From Novosphingobium organovorum (GTDB lineage: Bacteria; Pseudomonadota; Alphaproteobacteria; Sphingomonadales; Sphingomonadaceae): a stretch of 56,850 bases of DNA. The notes below the pieces were generated by a model that worked only from the letters and a program-made list of their open reading frames with translations, searched no databases and was not told where the DNA came from. Numbering within the stretch: the first letter of the stretch is position 1; the number at the start of each line of letters is the position of its first letter. This document shows, piece by piece, positions 1-9,092 of the stretch. The translations under genes and the position numbers were made by a program. The stretch is from assembly GCF_022832435.1 (NCBI RefSeq), contig NZ_JALHLF010000002.1, forward strand, positions 69,256 to 126,105, given 5' to 3'.

Positions 1-280
1 CCACCACGCACCGCTCGACCAGCCCGTCGCGTTCAAGCGCGCGCAGCGTCTGGCTCAGCATCTTTTGCGAGATACCCGCGATCCGCCGTCGCAGCGCGTT
101 GAAGCGCATCGCCTCCCCGCCCAGCGTTATCAGGATGAGCACGCTCCACTTGTCCGCCACCCGGTCGAGCAGCTGGCGCGTGGGGCAATTGGCGGCAAAG
201 ACGTCGGGGCCGAGCCCCGCCTCGTTCGCGATGCGGGTTACCGACAGGTTACCGAGTGCGGAAAAAGTGCCTTCTTGCAT
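1..280 (-). CDS. HxlR-family winged-helix transcriptional regulator (3' part beyond window)
   Basis: This is the first 93 codons of a minus-strand gene that runs off the left edge. The protein has a short lead, then a Cys in a TRQLLDRVADKWS-like stretch and the pattern KWSVLILITLGGEAMRFNAL followed by GISQKMLSQTLRALERDGLV. That is the winged-helix DNA-binding core of the HxlR/MarR-like family, with the Cys often used for redox sensing. The ATG is at 280-278. It is divergent from the NAD(P)H-binding gene at 339, an arrangement typical of HxlR regulators that control the adjacent quinone or flavin oxidoreductase. Family assignment is firm; ligand and target are inference. The C-terminus cannot be judged. 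Confidence 0.85.
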   Translation of the reverse strand, partial: MQEGTFSALGNLSVTRIANEAGLGPDVFAANCPTRQLLDRVADKWSVLILITLGGEAMRFNALRRRIAGISQKMLSQTLRALERDGLVERCVV

Positions 281-284
281 GACC

Positions 285-320
285 GCTATCGATAGCACAC
301 TTGGTAACCATTCGATACCA
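285..320. promoter_or_regulatory. Probable operator region between HxlR regulator and its divergent target
   Basis: The 58-base gap between the divergent genes holds a perfect 12-bp palindrome GCTATCGATAGC (285-296) and an inverted repeat TGGTA-N9-TACCA (302-306/316-320). HxlR dimers bind short inverted repeats of this size upstream of divergent targets. That one of these is the operator is inference from placement and symmetry. Confidence 0.5.
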
Positions 321-338
321 CTCATGGAGACAGGACCA

Positions 339-947
339 ATGAAGATTGCCGTTTTGGGCGCCAGCGGACGCGCCGGATCGCAAATTGCGACACAAGCTGC
401 CGCCCGCGGCCATGAAGTGATCGCCATTGCGCGGCGCCCGGAGGCCATCCCCACCGCGCCGGGCATCCACGCAAAGCAAGGCGACGCCTCCGACGCGGCC
501 GCCCTCGCCCCGCTGATCAGCGGATGCGAGGCCGTCATCAGCGCGCTGCATTTCGACGTTCCGGCAGCAACTCTGCTCACCGCCCTGCGCGAAGCGGGCG
601 TGCCGCGCCTCCTCGTCACCGGCGGCGCGGCCAGTCTCAAGGGTCCGGACGGCGTGCGCCTGATCGACGGTCCCGGCTTTCCCGAAGACTGGAAGGGGGC
701 AGCGCTGGGCGGCATCGCCTTCCTCGACGACCTCAAGGCGGTGTCGGACATCGACTGGACGTTTTTCTCCCCCGCGATGATCATCTTCGAGGGCGAGGCG
801 CTCGGCCACTATCGCAAGGGCGGGGACGATCTGGTCCTCGATGCAAACGGTGAGAGCAAGATCAGTTTTGCCGACTACGCCACGGCCATGGTCGACGAAC
901 TAGAGAACCACGAACACAGCCGCCAGCGCTTCACCGCCGCCTACTGA
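339..947 (+). CDS. NAD(P)H-binding SDR-like oxidoreductase (YwnB/BVR-B-type)
   Basis: A 202-residue protein opening with a dinucleotide-binding loop, MKIAVLGASGRAGSQIATQA, followed by a second strand ending in a basic pair (IAIARRPE) that suits NADP. It has the short atypical SDR layout of the NAD(P)H-binding / biliverdin reductase B-like group (about 200 residues). A TGGAASL motif near residue 94 matches the family's central strand. The reading frame is open upstream to 99, but ATG 339 is preceded by an AGGA sequence (332-335) and gives the family's N-terminus. It is divergent from the HxlR regulator, which suggests induction by electrophiles, quinones or oxidants (inference). Substrate unknown. 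Confidence 0.85.
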   Translation: MKIAVLGASGRAGSQIATQAAARGHEVIAIARRPEAIPTAPGIHAKQGDASDAAALAPLISGCEAVISALHFDVPAATLLTALREAGVPRLLVTGGAASLKGPDGVRLIDGPGFPEDWKGAALGGIAFLDDLKAVSDIDWTFFSPAMIIFEGEALGHYRKGGDDLVLDANGESKISFADYATAMVDELENHEHSRQRFTAAY

Positions 948-955
948 CCGCTGGC

Positions 956-1486
956 CTACCTTAATCCCTCGCGGCGGTAAAACGCCGCGAGGGCACCCGG
1001 CGAACCCAGAAAAAGCGCGGGAAGACCACCCTGCCCGACAAGCCCCCGGTAACGCGCGCCGTTGCGCCGTCCCGGCCCGATCATGAAGGCAAGCATCGCC
1101 CACTTCACCGAATCGCGCCCGCCTTCGAGCCCGCCACACCGGTCGCGCTCGAACCAGCATCGCCGCACATAGCGCCACAACCGCAGGAGGAGCGGCGCGT
1201 CGAGCACGATCAGCCCGCTCGCCCGTTCGAGCCGCTGTGCCAGACAGACCGAATAGTTCCCGTCCATCACCCAGCGCTCGGTTGCGAGCGCTGCGGCGTG
1301 CAGCGCGAGAAACTCGGCCTGCGGACGCTCGACCCAGTCGGTTCCGGGCAAATGTCGGAAGCGATCGAGATGCACCACCGGCAGCCCCTGCCTTGCCCCG
1401 ATCGCGCAGGCCAGTGTCGACTTCCCCGCGTTCGACGGCCCCATCACGCAGATGCGAGCCCCCAGATCCTCCAGTTGCACCGGCAC
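956..1486 (-). CDS. P-loop NTPase, adenylate-kinase-like / topology-modulation (FlaR) type
   Basis: A 176-residue protein with a Walker A motif GPSNAGKST at residues 16-24, then a VVHLDRFRHLPGTDWVERP segment and MDGNYS, which are hallmarks of the small P-loop family annotated as AAA family ATPase or DNA topology modulation protein (FlaR-related). The LIVLDAP strand looks like Walker B. It lies downstream of the tsf terminator on the same strand and convergent with the oxidoreductase (8-base gap). The function of this family is poorly defined and no substrate can be read from the sequence. Confidence 0.75.
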   Translation of the reverse strand: MPVQLEDLGARICVMGPSNAGKSTLACAIGARQGLPVVHLDRFRHLPGTDWVERPQAEFLALHAAALATERWVMDGNYSVCLAQRLERASGLIVLDAPLLLRLWRYVRRCWFERDRCGGLEGGRDSVKWAMLAFMIGPGRRNGARYRGLVGQGGLPALFLGSPGALAAFYRREGLR

Positions 1487-1515
1487 GCGCCCTTCTCCTT
1501 CGCACCGGTAATACC

Positions 1516-1552
1516 AAAAAGGGGCCGCAGGAGCGATTGCTCCTGCGGCCCC
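1516..1552 (-). terminator. Rho-independent terminator of rpsB-tsf
   Basis: A perfect 14-bp stem (1521-1534 with 1539-1552) and a GATT loop. On the minus strand it is followed by a run of five T (complement of 1516-1520). It lies 28 bases past the tsf stop codon. Confidence 0.9.
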
Positions 1553-1580
1553 TCTTGAATTTGGCCGATCCGGGTGAGGA

Positions 1581-2507
1581 TCAGATGCCGGCAGCTGCCG
1601 CCACTTCAGCCGCGAAGTCCGAGACTTCCTTCTCGATGCCTTCGCCCAGCTGGTAGCGCACGAAGTCGACGAGCTCGATCTTCGCGCCCGCTTCCTTGCC
1701 CGCTGCGTTGACGACTTCGAGGATCGGGGTCTTGTTGTCCATCACGAAGACCTGCGACAGGAGAGCGTTCTCCTTGGCGTACTTCGCGATCGCACCGTCG
1801 ACCATCTTGGCCTGAACCGCTTCGGGCTTGCCCGATTCGGCCGCCTTTTCCTCAGCGATCTTGCGCTCGCGAGCGATCAGCTCGGCGTCGAGATCCTCGG
1901 CGGTCAGCGCGAGCGGGAAAGCGGCGGCGATGTGCATCGCGATCTGCTTGCCCAGCGTTTCGAGCACGTCGGCCGAAGCTTCCGATTCAAGCGCGACGAG
2001 CACGCCGATCTTGCCCAGGCCCGGCGCCGCGGCGTTGTGCATGTAGGGGACGACGAGGCCCTGCTTGACCGAAACGGTCTTCATGCGGCGAACCTGCTGG
2101 TTCTCGCCGATGGTCGCAACGTTGTTGGTCAGCTTGTCGGCAACCGAGCCACCATCGGGGTAGGCCGCTGCCTTGAGCGCTTCGACATCGTCGCCATCGA
2201 CGCCCAGGGCCACGGTCGTGGTCTTGCGCACGAAGTCCTGGAACTGCTCGTTCTTGGCAACGAAGTCGGTTTCCGAGTTGACTTCGACGGCAACGCCCTT
2301 GGTGCCTTCGACGGCAACGCCGACGAGACCTTCGGCCGCGGTGCGGCTCGACTTCTTGGCGGCAGCCGCCAGACCCTTGGCGCGCAGCGCGTCAACCGCG
2401 GCTTCGATGTCGCCGTTGGTTTCGTCGAGGGCCTTCTTGCAGTCCATCATGCCGGCGCCCGAGCGCTCGCGCAGGGTCTTCACGTCTGCGGCGGTGTAAG
2501 CAGCCAT
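1581..2507 (-). CDS. tsf: Translation elongation factor EF-Ts
   Basis: A 308-residue protein starting [20 protein letters not shown], the UBA-like N-terminal helix pair of EF-Ts, followed by MDCKKAL and the diagnostic TDFVAKN motif at residues 80-86 that inserts into EF-Tu. A long C-terminal dimerisation/core region follows. EF-Ts is the nucleotide exchange factor that regenerates EF-Tu-GTP in the cytoplasm. It follows rpsB by 125 bases in the usual rpsB-tsf order and is closed by a strong terminator. Length is normal for alphaproteobacteria. Confidence 0.98.
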   Translation of the reverse strand: MAAYTAADVKTLRERSGAGMMDCKKALDETNGDIEAAVDALRAKGLAAAAKKSSRTAAEGLVGVAVEGTKGVAVEVNSETDFVAKNEQFQDFVRKTTTVALGVDGDDVEALKAAAYPDGGSVADKLTNNVATIGENQQVRRMKTVSVKQGLVVPYMHNAAAPGLGKIGVLVALESEASADVLETLGKQIAMHIAAAFPLALTAEDLDAELIARERKIAEEKAAESGKPEAVQAKMVDGAIAKYAKENALLSQVFVMDNKTPILEVVNAAGKEAGAKIELVDFVRYQLGEGIEKEVSDFAAEVAAAAGI

Positions 2508-2632
2508 CGCTCAAATCCTCTTGTTTGGTGTGAACCGCGTCGTCGCGGTTTCCGAATACAGGTGCGCGCCGAGCCCCATGGACCCGGCGCGCGACAATTC
2601 CATGACGAAAGTGTCGTGAAACGCCGGGGCTA

Positions 2633-3388
<756 letters not shown>

Positions 3389-3637
3389 AGGATAATTCCT
3401 TTCCGGTTATACCTCTGGAAAACAGGAACCGTGGGGCAAGACACCCGCTGCGGCACCGGTATGTGCGCTTTCCATGTGGACTAGCCTTTGGCCCGTGCCC
3501 CGCGAATTCGGGACATGTGCCGTTCAGGCGCGCCGCCCTTAGCCATTTTGGCGCCGCGATGCAAGCGCCGTTTCGAACGCCGCCCCAAGCGGCCACCCCA
3601 AGAGCCTACCCCAAGCGGACGTTCGTCAATCGCGCGA

Positions 3638-4111
3638 TCAGTGAACGCGCAGCGAACCGGTAACCCCAAAGGCACGGTCGATCGCGAAATCGTCGGCCGG
3701 CTCCCCCTGCTCCACCACACCCTCGAGCAAGGATACCGTCTGATCGATGATCGATTGCATCTGCAGCAAGGTCTCGCCGATCGCCTCCACCGACTGCGCC
3801 GCACGCGGGAAATCCGCGACGATCACCAGGCCATGCTGCTGGTCGATCGAGAAGCGGCAGCCCAGCAAACGATCGTGCAAGCGGGCCAGGGTCAGGCACA
3901 AACCAAGCTCGGGCTCGACATCCTCGAGCACCAGCCCCTTGACCTGCAACCAGTCCTCGACCCGGAACAGCGACCAGGAACTCCCCGTGCTGTGATCGGT
4001 CAGGAATACTTCGTCGGCCCCGATCTCCTCGATCTCGAACGCGTTCTGGGCGCACCAGTCCGCCAGACCGTCAAGGGTGATGAGCCGCACCGGAAGCCCG
4101 CCAATAGTCAT
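3638..4111 (-). CDS. YbjN / type III chaperone-like fold protein
   Basis: A 157-residue soluble protein: MTIGGLPVRLITLDGLADWC, then alternating strands (VFLTDHSTGSSWSLF) and a LCLTLARLHDRLLGCRFSID segment, matching the small alpha/beta YbjN-like chaperone-fold proteins. The frame is open to 4198, but the ATG at 4111 gives a compact family-like N-terminus and the extra 29 codons are not family-like. No signal peptide or membrane segment. Two LexA-type boxes lie 93-135 bases upstream, so it may share SOS control with the divergent small membrane gene. Exact role unknown. Confidence 0.7.
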   Translation of the reverse strand: MTIGGLPVRLITLDGLADWCAQNAFEIEEIGADEVFLTDHSTGSSWSLFRVEDWLQVKGLVLEDVEPELGLCLTLARLHDRLLGCRFSIDQQHGLVIVADFPRAAQSVEAIGETLLQMQSIIDQTVSLLEGVVEQGEPADDFAIDRAFGVTGSLRVH

Positions 4112-4191
4112 GCGCAATCCTAATTTGCCGAACGCAACGCCTCGGCCGCACACCGGCCAGGACGCCCCGTCCCCTCTACCCGAAATAGCCC

Positions 4192-4246
4192 TTGACAACC
4201 ATGGAACAAATCAGGAACAAGGAAATGGTTGGAACATTGATAGAAC
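4192..4246. promoter_or_regulatory. Two LexA (SOS) boxes, GAAC-N7-GAAC, with a TTGACA element
   Basis: Two direct repeats of the alphaproteobacterial LexA type: GAAC(4204-4207)-N7-GAAC(4215-4218) and GAAC(4232-4235)-N7-GAAC(4243-4246). A perfect TTGACA (4192-4197) sits just upstream on the plus strand, placing the first box over the expected -10. A minus-strand promoter with -35 inside the first box is also possible. LexA of alphaproteobacteria binds the direct repeat GTTC-N7-GTTC (the reverse complement). That both copies match exactly is seen; binding is inferred. Confidence 0.75.
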
Positions 4247-4314
4247 AGATTCGTGTTTTCCACAAGTCATCCACAGCCCTCCCCACGGGAGCCGAGCCAG
4301 CCAGGGAAACGATC

Positions 4315-4611
4315 ATGAGTGCCTTTGCCGCCAGTCTCTTCGCCCTCGCCGCCATCGTTTCGGTGCTCGCCATGGCCCATAGCTGGATGCATTACGGGCG
4401 CCGCATGCTGGCCCTGCACAACCAGTTGCACGGCGAACGGCACGGGGCCCGCGCGATGTTGGACGTGGCACCGGCCGCGCCACCCCGCCTTGCGCTGCAG
4501 GACGAAGCGCGCGGCGGCGCGATCAGGACGGACCAAGCGGCGCGCCGCTCGCGTCCTCAACATAGCCAGGCTCGATGCCCGGCTCGTTCGCGGCTGGTCC
4601 TTGCCGCCTGA
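4315..4611 (+). CDS. Small single-span membrane protein behind LexA boxes
   Basis: A 98-residue protein. Residues 3-22 form a hydrophobic helix (AFAASLFALAAIVSVLAMAH), followed by a basic, His/Arg-rich stretch (WMHYGRRMLALHNQLHGERHG), which predicts N-out/C-in topology. The tail is Pro/Ala/Arg-rich and its last 30 codons overlap the 3' end of pssA on the other strand, so the true functional part may be the first 65 residues. A good ribosome site AGGGAA precedes ATG 4315. Two LexA boxes lie 70-110 bases upstream. No known family recognised. SOS-induced one-helix inner-membrane proteins such as Caulobacter SidA block division; a similar role here is speculation. Confidence 0.6.
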   Translation: MSAFAASLFALAAIVSVLAMAHSWMHYGRRMLALHNQLHGERHGARAMLDVAPAAPPRLALQDEARGGAIRTDQAARRSRPQHSQARCPARSRLVLAA

Positions 4612-5368
4612 CACGGGCGTAGAGCACCCAGCCATAGGGCACGAGCAGAAGGTAGCCCACGGTCAGGACGACCAGCGTCCACCACGGATCGGTCAGCAGG
4701 AAGGCCATCGTCAGGCTGACCAGCAGCAGCACGAAAAGCCTCAGGCGCGGCGGTGGCCGCAGCCGCTGCCAGCTGAGCGTTGGCAGGTTCGAGATCATCA
4801 GGACCGCGATCAGCACCATCCACAGGCTGACAGCGACCGGATCGGCAAATTCGGGCCGCGTGCTGGCGATCCACAGGTCGAGCGGCAAGAACGCAAGATA
4901 GGCGCCCAGCGGCGCCGGAACGCCCGTCAGGAACCCGGCGCGCTTGTGCGGCTGATCGTCCATGTCGAGCCGCGCGTTGAAGCGCGCAAGGCGCAGCACG
5001 CAGCAGATCGCAAAAGCCAGCGCCGCCACCCAGCCCATGCTCGGCAGCGCGTGCAGCGTCCACAGATAGACGATGAGCGCGGGCGCCACGCCGAACGAAA
5101 TCGCATCGGCCAGACTGTCGAGCTCGGCTCCGAAACGCGACTGCGCCTTCAGAAGACGCGCCGCGCGGCCGTCGATCCCGTCGAGCACCCCGGCCAGGAT
5201 CACCGCCAGCACCGCACGCTCGAAATCACCTGCGATGGCAAAACGGATGCCCGTCAGGCCCGAGCACAGCGCGGCCGCGGTAATCGCGTTGGGCACCAGC
5301 GCGCGCAATGTCAGGCCGCGCACCGCCCGCGGCGCGGGCGCGGACGTGACCTGCGGGTCTTCGCTCAC
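4523..5368 (-). CDS. pssA: CDP-diacylglycerol--serine O-phosphatidyltransferase
   Basis: A 281-residue integral membrane enzyme that joins CDP-diacylglycerol and L-serine to phosphatidylserine, the first step to phosphatidylethanolamine. The CDP-alcohol phosphotransferase signature D-G-x2-A-R-x8-G-x3-D-x3-D is present exactly ([19 protein letters not shown], next Asp four residues on). Six or more hydrophobic segments follow from [19 protein letters not shown]. The ATG overlaps the psd stop by four bases (ATGA), so the two genes are translationally coupled and encode consecutive steps. This is the integral-membrane (Bacillus-type) synthase, not the E. coli peripheral PssA. Confidence 0.95.
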   Translation of the reverse strand: MSEDPQVTSAPAPRAVRGLTLRALVPNAITAAALCSGLTGIRFAIAGDFERAVLAVILAGVLDGIDGRAARLLKAQSRFGAELDSLADAISFGVAPALIVYLWTLHALPSMGWVAALAFAICCVLRLARFNARLDMDDQPHKRAGFLTGVPAPLGAYLAFLPLDLWIASTRPEFADPVAVSLWMVLIAVLMISNLPTLSWQRLRPPPRLRLFVLLLVSLTMAFLLTDPWWTLVVLTVGYLLLVPYGWVLYARVRRQGPAANEPGIEPGYVEDASGAPLGPS

Positions 5369-6114
5369 TGCGAAACACCTTCGATCAGCGGAGCCGAACC
5401 GACCTCGCCCAGGACCGTCTCACCCGCAACGATACGCTGGCCCATCAGCACCTTGGGCTCGGTACCGGCGGGAAGGTAGACATCGACCCGGCTGCCGAAA
5501 CGGATGAGGCCGATGCGTTGCCCCGCCGCGATGATGTCGCCCGGCTTGACGAAGGGAACGATACGCCGGGCAACGAGGCCCGCGATCTGGGTGAAGCAGA
5601 TCGACAGGCCATCGCCGCGCTCGATCAGGATGTGCTGACGCTCGTTCTCCTCGCTCGCCTTGTCGAGGTCGGCGTTGACGAACTTGCCCGGAATATAGAC
5701 GACGCGGCGCACCGTGCCGCCGATCGGGGCGCGGTTGATGTGGACGTCGAACACACTCATGAAGATCGAGACGCGGGTTACCGGCTCGGACGAGAGCGGC
5801 GAACGGCCGCTGCCATCGTCGATGGTCAGTTCGCGCGGCGGCGCGACCTTCTGGATCAGCGTAACAAGACCGTCGGCGGGCGCGATGATCGCGCGATCGT
5901 CCTGCGGCGTGACGCGAACCGGATCGCGGAAGAAAGCCAGCACGCACAGCGTGAGTACCGCCAGCGGCCACCCGAACCAGGGGCCGAAGAAGAACCACAC
6001 GCCAAGCGCCACGACGCCCGCGATCGCGCCGAACTTGCGTCCTTCGCTATGAATGGAAGGCCACTGCCACGTGGCGTCGCCACGACCCTGGTTATCAAGA
6101 ATTTCTGAAGACAT
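5365..6114 (-). CDS. psd: Phosphatidylserine decarboxylase proenzyme
   Basis: A 249-residue proenzyme that decarboxylates phosphatidylserine to phosphatidylethanolamine. The self-cleavage site that creates the pyruvoyl group is visible as RFGSRVDV, with Gly207-Ser208; [10 protein letters not shown] (124-133) is the family motif. Two hydrophobic segments at 28-60 anchor it to the inner membrane. Its length and GS (rather than LGST) context fit the short archaeal-type class common in alphaproteobacteria. It is first gene of a psd-pssA pair. tRNA-Tyr lies upstream on the same strand. Confidence 0.95.
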   Translation of the reverse strand: MSSEILDNQGRGDATWQWPSIHSEGRKFGAIAGVVALGVWFFFGPWFGWPLAVLTLCVLAFFRDPVRVTPQDDRAIIAPADGLVTLIQKVAPPRELTIDDGSGRSPLSSEPVTRVSIFMSVFDVHINRAPIGGTVRRVVYIPGKFVNADLDKASEENERQHILIERGDGLSICFTQIAGLVARRIVPFVKPGDIIAAGQRIGLIRFGSRVDVYLPAGTEPKVLMGQRIVAGETVLGEVGSAPLIEGVSQ

Positions 6115-6221
6115 TGCTTTTCTCTAGTGAGTGCTCGCTGAGACCGCAATGCCGGGAAGAAGGCTGTGTTCCCTGCAGTGCCGCTCGCTTTATAAGGGGG
6201 CCTGCCGTGGGAGAAGTCTGG

Positions 6222-6307
6222 TGGTGGACAGGGCTGGATTCGAACCAACGTACGCTTGCGCGGGCAGATTTACAGTCTGCTGCCTTTAACCACTCGGCCA
6301 CCTGTCC
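6222..6307 (-). tRNA. tRNA-Tyr (GTA)
   Basis: An 86-nt minus-strand tRNA including an encoded CCA. Acceptor stem GGACAGG pairs with CCTGTCC. The anticodon loop reads ACTGTAAATC with anticodon GTA. The long variable arm (CCCGCGCAAGCGTAC) is the bacterial Tyr type, and the T-arm has GGTTCGAATCC. Confidence 0.97.
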
Positions 6308-6392
6308 ACACCAGTCATCTGGCTGGGATTTTCCTGCTGGATCATCCCGTTGGTCGAGGGCTTTCGTTGCGCCCCCGTTGCCGAGGACCGGC

Positions 6393-6421
6393 CCAATGCC
6401 GAAGTGAGCCTTGCCTGTCAA
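6393..6421 (-). promoter_or_regulatory. Candidate promoter of tRNA-Tyr
   Basis: The minus strand reads TTGACA (6421-6416), then 17 bases and a weak -10 (CATTGG). An A/T-rich block at 6441-6475 lies just upstream and looks like an UP element; the tRNA-Ala promoter region has a similar one. The -10 is poor, so confidence is limited. Confidence 0.4.
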
Positions 6422-6480
6422 CGCCCTCGCTGGCAGGAGCGCAAAAAAATTTGAACTTTTTTGAAAAAGGATCGATCGAA

Positions 6481-7269
6481 ATGAGCAAGCGCGGACAGGG
6501 CAAGGCGCTTCGCGGACGGGCCGGACGCATGAAAAACGGCCGAGGATCGGGCCGCGCCAGCAGTGGCATGGTGCGTCTGTGGGGTCGTCACGCAGTAGAG
6601 GCCGCACTCAAGAATCCGAATCGCGTGCACCGCAAACTTTGGGCAACGCGCGAAGGAGTGGAATCACTCGACGGCGAATTGCCCGTCGATTTCCCCGTGG
6701 AATGGGCCGACGTCGCCGATCTTGCGCGACTCGTCGCACGCGATGCGCCCCATCAGGGCCTGGTGCTCGAATGCGAGCCGATGGACGATCTGTTCCTCGC
6801 CGATGTCCTCGAGGGCGATCCGGCGCGCCCGGTCGTCGTGCTCGACCAGGTCACCGATCCGCACAACGTGGGGGCGATCCTGCGTTCGGCGGCCGCGTTC
6901 GATGCCTGCTGCATCGTAACCCAGGATCGCCATGCGCCGCCCGAATCGGGCACGCTCGCGAAATCGGCTTCGGGCGCGCTCGAAGTGGTGCCCTGGATCC
7001 GTGTGGTGAACCTTGCGCGCGCGCTCGAGGAAATTGCCGAAGCGGGCTACTGGCGCATCGGCCTTGACGGTGAAGCCGACACCACCCTGGGCGAAGCGCT
7101 TCCCACCGGGCCGGTGTGCCTCGTCCTGGGCGCCGAAGGCGACGGGATGCGCCAGAACATCATCCACCACTGCGACGCCATCGCCAAGCTGCCGATCAGC
7201 TCCGCGATGGAAAGCCTCAACGTCAGCAACGCCGCCGCCATCGCGCTTTACGCAGCGGCCACGCGTTAA
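6481..7269 (+). CDS. rlmB: 23S rRNA (guanosine-2'-O)-methyltransferase RlmB (TrmH/SpoU family)
   Basis: A 262-residue SpoU-class methyltransferase with the three knot motifs: LDQVTDPHNVGAILRSAAAF (121-140), GAEGDGMR (217-224) and SLNVSNAAAIALY (244-256). A basic Gly/Arg-rich tail of about 28 residues precedes the L30e-like substrate-recognition domain (LWGRHAVEAAL). RlmB methylates G2251 in the 23S P-loop region. The frame is open from 6256, but the upstream part reads through the tRNA-Tyr gene; ATG 6481 follows an AAAAAGGATCG ribosome site. The specific target (G2251 rather than another site) is by homology to RlmB. Confidence 0.9.
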   Translation: MSKRGQGKALRGRAGRMKNGRGSGRASSGMVRLWGRHAVEAALKNPNRVHRKLWATREGVESLDGELPVDFPVEWADVADLARLVARDAPHQGLVLECEPMDDLFLADVLEGDPARPVVVLDQVTDPHNVGAILRSAAAFDACCIVTQDRHAPPESGTLAKSASGALEVVPWIRVVNLARALEEIAEAGYWRIGLDGEADTTLGEALPTGPVCLVLGAEGDGMRQNIIHHCDAIAKLPISSAMESLNVSNAAAIALYAAATR

Positions 7270-7320
7270 CGCACTAACGCGTCCAGCGCAGCCTGCACGA
7301 ACAGGAAGAAGGAAAGCGCC

Positions 7321-8196
7321 ATGCCCGCATCGCCCGCCAGCAGCACACCGCCCCGTCGGCATCGGCGCGCCCTTTCCGGACTGGTGCTTGCGGCGGGCAC
7401 CCTCTTCCTGCTCGCCGGGTGCCTGTTCACGCCCGGCCGCTTCAACTCCGAACTGGTGCTTCGCGCCGACCACAGCTTCCACTTCCACTACAAGGGCGAG
7501 ATCATCATGATCCCGCTCCTTGAAGCGCAGAAAAAGGCCCGGGCGCGCGCCAGCTTCACGCCCGATCCTTGCACGGATGAGCTGACCGGCGATGAACGCC
7601 CCTGCTCCGCCGACGAGATCGCCAGACAAAAGGCGCAATGGACCAGCGCACAGGCTAGCGAACTGACCTCGCAGCGCCAGGCCGAACAGATGCTGCTCGG
7701 CGGGATCGACCCCGCCGACCCCGAGGCTGGTCCGCGAATCGCCCACCAGCTCGAAAAGCGCGCGGGCTGGAACAGCGTCACTTATACCGGCGAGGGCACC
7801 TTCGACGTCGATTTCACCGCTCAGGGCCCGCTCGATCGCGACTTCACCTTTCCCACCTTCGAGGATTTTCCGATGGCCAACGCCTTCGTTCAGGTCCTCG
7901 TGCGCAAGGACGGTAGTGTGCGCGTCAATGCCCCCGGCTTCGGGGCCTCGCCGCAGGGTGATGGCGGCGCCGGACTGATGGGTGGCCTCAGCGCATCCGG
8001 CGATGCATCGCAAGCCAGCGAAACCGACGCCGCGCAACGCATCCACGGCACCTTTACCCTTCGCACCGACGCCAGGATCCTCGCCAACAACACCGAGGAA
8101 GGTCCCGTCCCGCAAGGCACCGACAGCGTGCTGAGCTGGGCCGTCTCGCCGCGCGCGAAGGACGCTCCAACCGCGTTGATCCAGCGACCACGATAG
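7321..8196 (+). CDS. Predicted lipoprotein of unknown function
   Basis: A 291-residue protein with a basic N-terminus (RRHRR), a hydrophobic helix and a lipobox LLAGC with Cys34, so it is predicted to be lipidated and face the periplasm. After a beta-rich segment (RFNSELVLRADHSFHFHYKG) comes a charged helical region with two Cys (CTDELTGDERPC), possibly a disulfide. A beta-rich second half begins at VTYTGEGTFDVDFTA. A Gly/Ser-rich linker lies near residues 205-235. No family with known function recognised. It is 51 bases past rlmB and likely has its own start. Confidence 0.75.
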   Translation: MPASPASSTPPRRHRRALSGLVLAAGTLFLLAGCLFTPGRFNSELVLRADHSFHFHYKGEIIMIPLLEAQKKARARASFTPDPCTDELTGDERPCSADEIARQKAQWTSAQASELTSQRQAEQMLLGGIDPADPEAGPRIAHQLEKRAGWNSVTYTGEGTFDVDFTAQGPLDRDFTFPTFEDFPMANAFVQVLVRKDGSVRVNAPGFGASPQGDGGAGLMGGLSASGDASQASETDAAQRIHGTFTLRTDARILANNTEEGPVPQGTDSVLSWAVSPRAKDAPTALIQRPR

Positions 8197-8342
8197 CGAC
8201 CGACGCGGACCAGACAGCGACGATCACACAAAAAATTCAAGCGACTAGCGCTGGTTCCAGACGAACTGTCGCCCCCCGTGCGTCCCAGCCAGAACCCCAT
8301 GAGCGTGTCGCCCCCTTCCCCGCACTCTCCCGCAACGGACAT

Positions 8343-8378
8343 AAAAAAACGCCGCATCGGGCTAACCGACGCGGCGTT
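8343..8378 (-). terminator. Rho-independent terminator of the HU gene
   Basis: Stem AACGCCGC (8348-8355) with GCGGCGTT (8371-8378), extended inward by five more pairs. It is followed on the minus strand by seven T (complement of 8343-8349). Confidence 0.88.
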
Positions 8379-8432
8379 CTCTAATTCAAGGATCGTCGGC
8401 CCGCGAGGCGAGGCAAGCCGAAGGTCAACCTA

Positions 8433-8705
8433 TCAGTTGACGGCGTCCTTGAGGCCCTTGCCGGCCTTGAACTTGGGCTGCGACGAAGCCGCGATTTCCA
8501 TCGGCTCGCCCGTACGCGGGTTGCGGCCGGTCGAAGCCTTGCGCTTGGCGACCGAGAAGGTGCCGAAACCGACGAGGCGCACTTCGTCGCCCTTCTTCAG
8601 CGCGCCGGTGATGGCGTCGAACACGCCTTCAACAGCCTTGGTCGCGTCGTTGCGGGTCAGGCCGCTGGTTTCTGCGACGGCGCTGATGAGATCGTTCTTG
8701 TTCAT
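8433..8705 (-). CDS. hup: DNA-binding protein HU
   Basis: A 90-residue nucleoid protein beginning MNKNDLISAVAETSGLTRND, with the HU/IHF signature in the DNA-binding arm (GFGTFSVAKRKASTGRNPRT) and the Pro-containing arm tip GRNPRTGEP. It folds as a dimer that bends DNA non-specifically. The sequence is HU-beta-like rather than IHF (no IHF-specific residues). A strong terminator follows. A perfect -35 TTGACA lies about 100 bases upstream. Confidence 0.96.
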   Translation of the reverse strand: MNKNDLISAVAETSGLTRNDATKAVEGVFDAITGALKKGDEVRLVGFGTFSVAKRKASTGRNPRTGEPMEIAASSQPKFKAGKGLKDAVN

Positions 8706-9024
8706 TATAGAACCCCCTACCTTTCAGTGGAACAGGATATGATTGGGAAGCTGGATTCGCCTCGTGATTGGGGTCGGAATTGAGCGGTTTTTGCGGACGG
8801 TGTCAAAGCCTAAACCGACCGAAATCCGCAGTTTATCGTGTTTTTCCGCCACTTTGCGCGTCCAACACGATTTTGCAGCGCAGCATGCCCGCAAGCGCAA
8901 TCGCCTGAGGGAAAAGCGAACTCGTCATGCCGCGATGCAACACCCCTTCCCGAGGCGCCGGCGATGCTGGTGGATTTGCCGGAGCGGGAGCGCAGGTCCG
9001 ACCTTGCGCGCCCGGGCTCCGAAC
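8706..9024. other. Intergenic region between HU and rplS terminator
   Basis: About 320 bases without a supported gene. It holds the HU promoter candidate at 8778-8806. The rest (8830-9024) shows no convincing gene or structure. Confidence 0.5.
8778..8806 (-). promoter_or_regulatory. Candidate promoter of the HU gene
   Basis: The minus strand has TTGACA (8806-8801), a 17-base spacer and TCAATT (8783-8778). The -35 is perfect, the -10 partial. It leaves a leader of about 70 bases before the HU ATG. Confidence 0.4.
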
Positions 9025-9053
9025 AAAAAAGGCGGCTCGCATGCGAACCGCCT
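9025..9053 (-). terminator. Rho-independent terminator after rplS
   Basis: Stem GGCGGCTCGC (9031-9040) with GCGAACCGCC (9043-9052), containing one wobble pair on the minus strand, followed there by six T (9030-9025). It closes the ffh-rpsP-rimM-trmD-rplS cluster. Confidence 0.88.
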
Positions 9054-9092
9054 GATTGCCGCCTCGTACGAGCCAAGGCGAAGTCGGGCCGA

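Noticed and set aside
3389..3637. A possible S2-leader regulatory RNA upstream of rpsB
   Set aside because: No conserved leader structure could be identified by eye; only a long untranslated region is supported.
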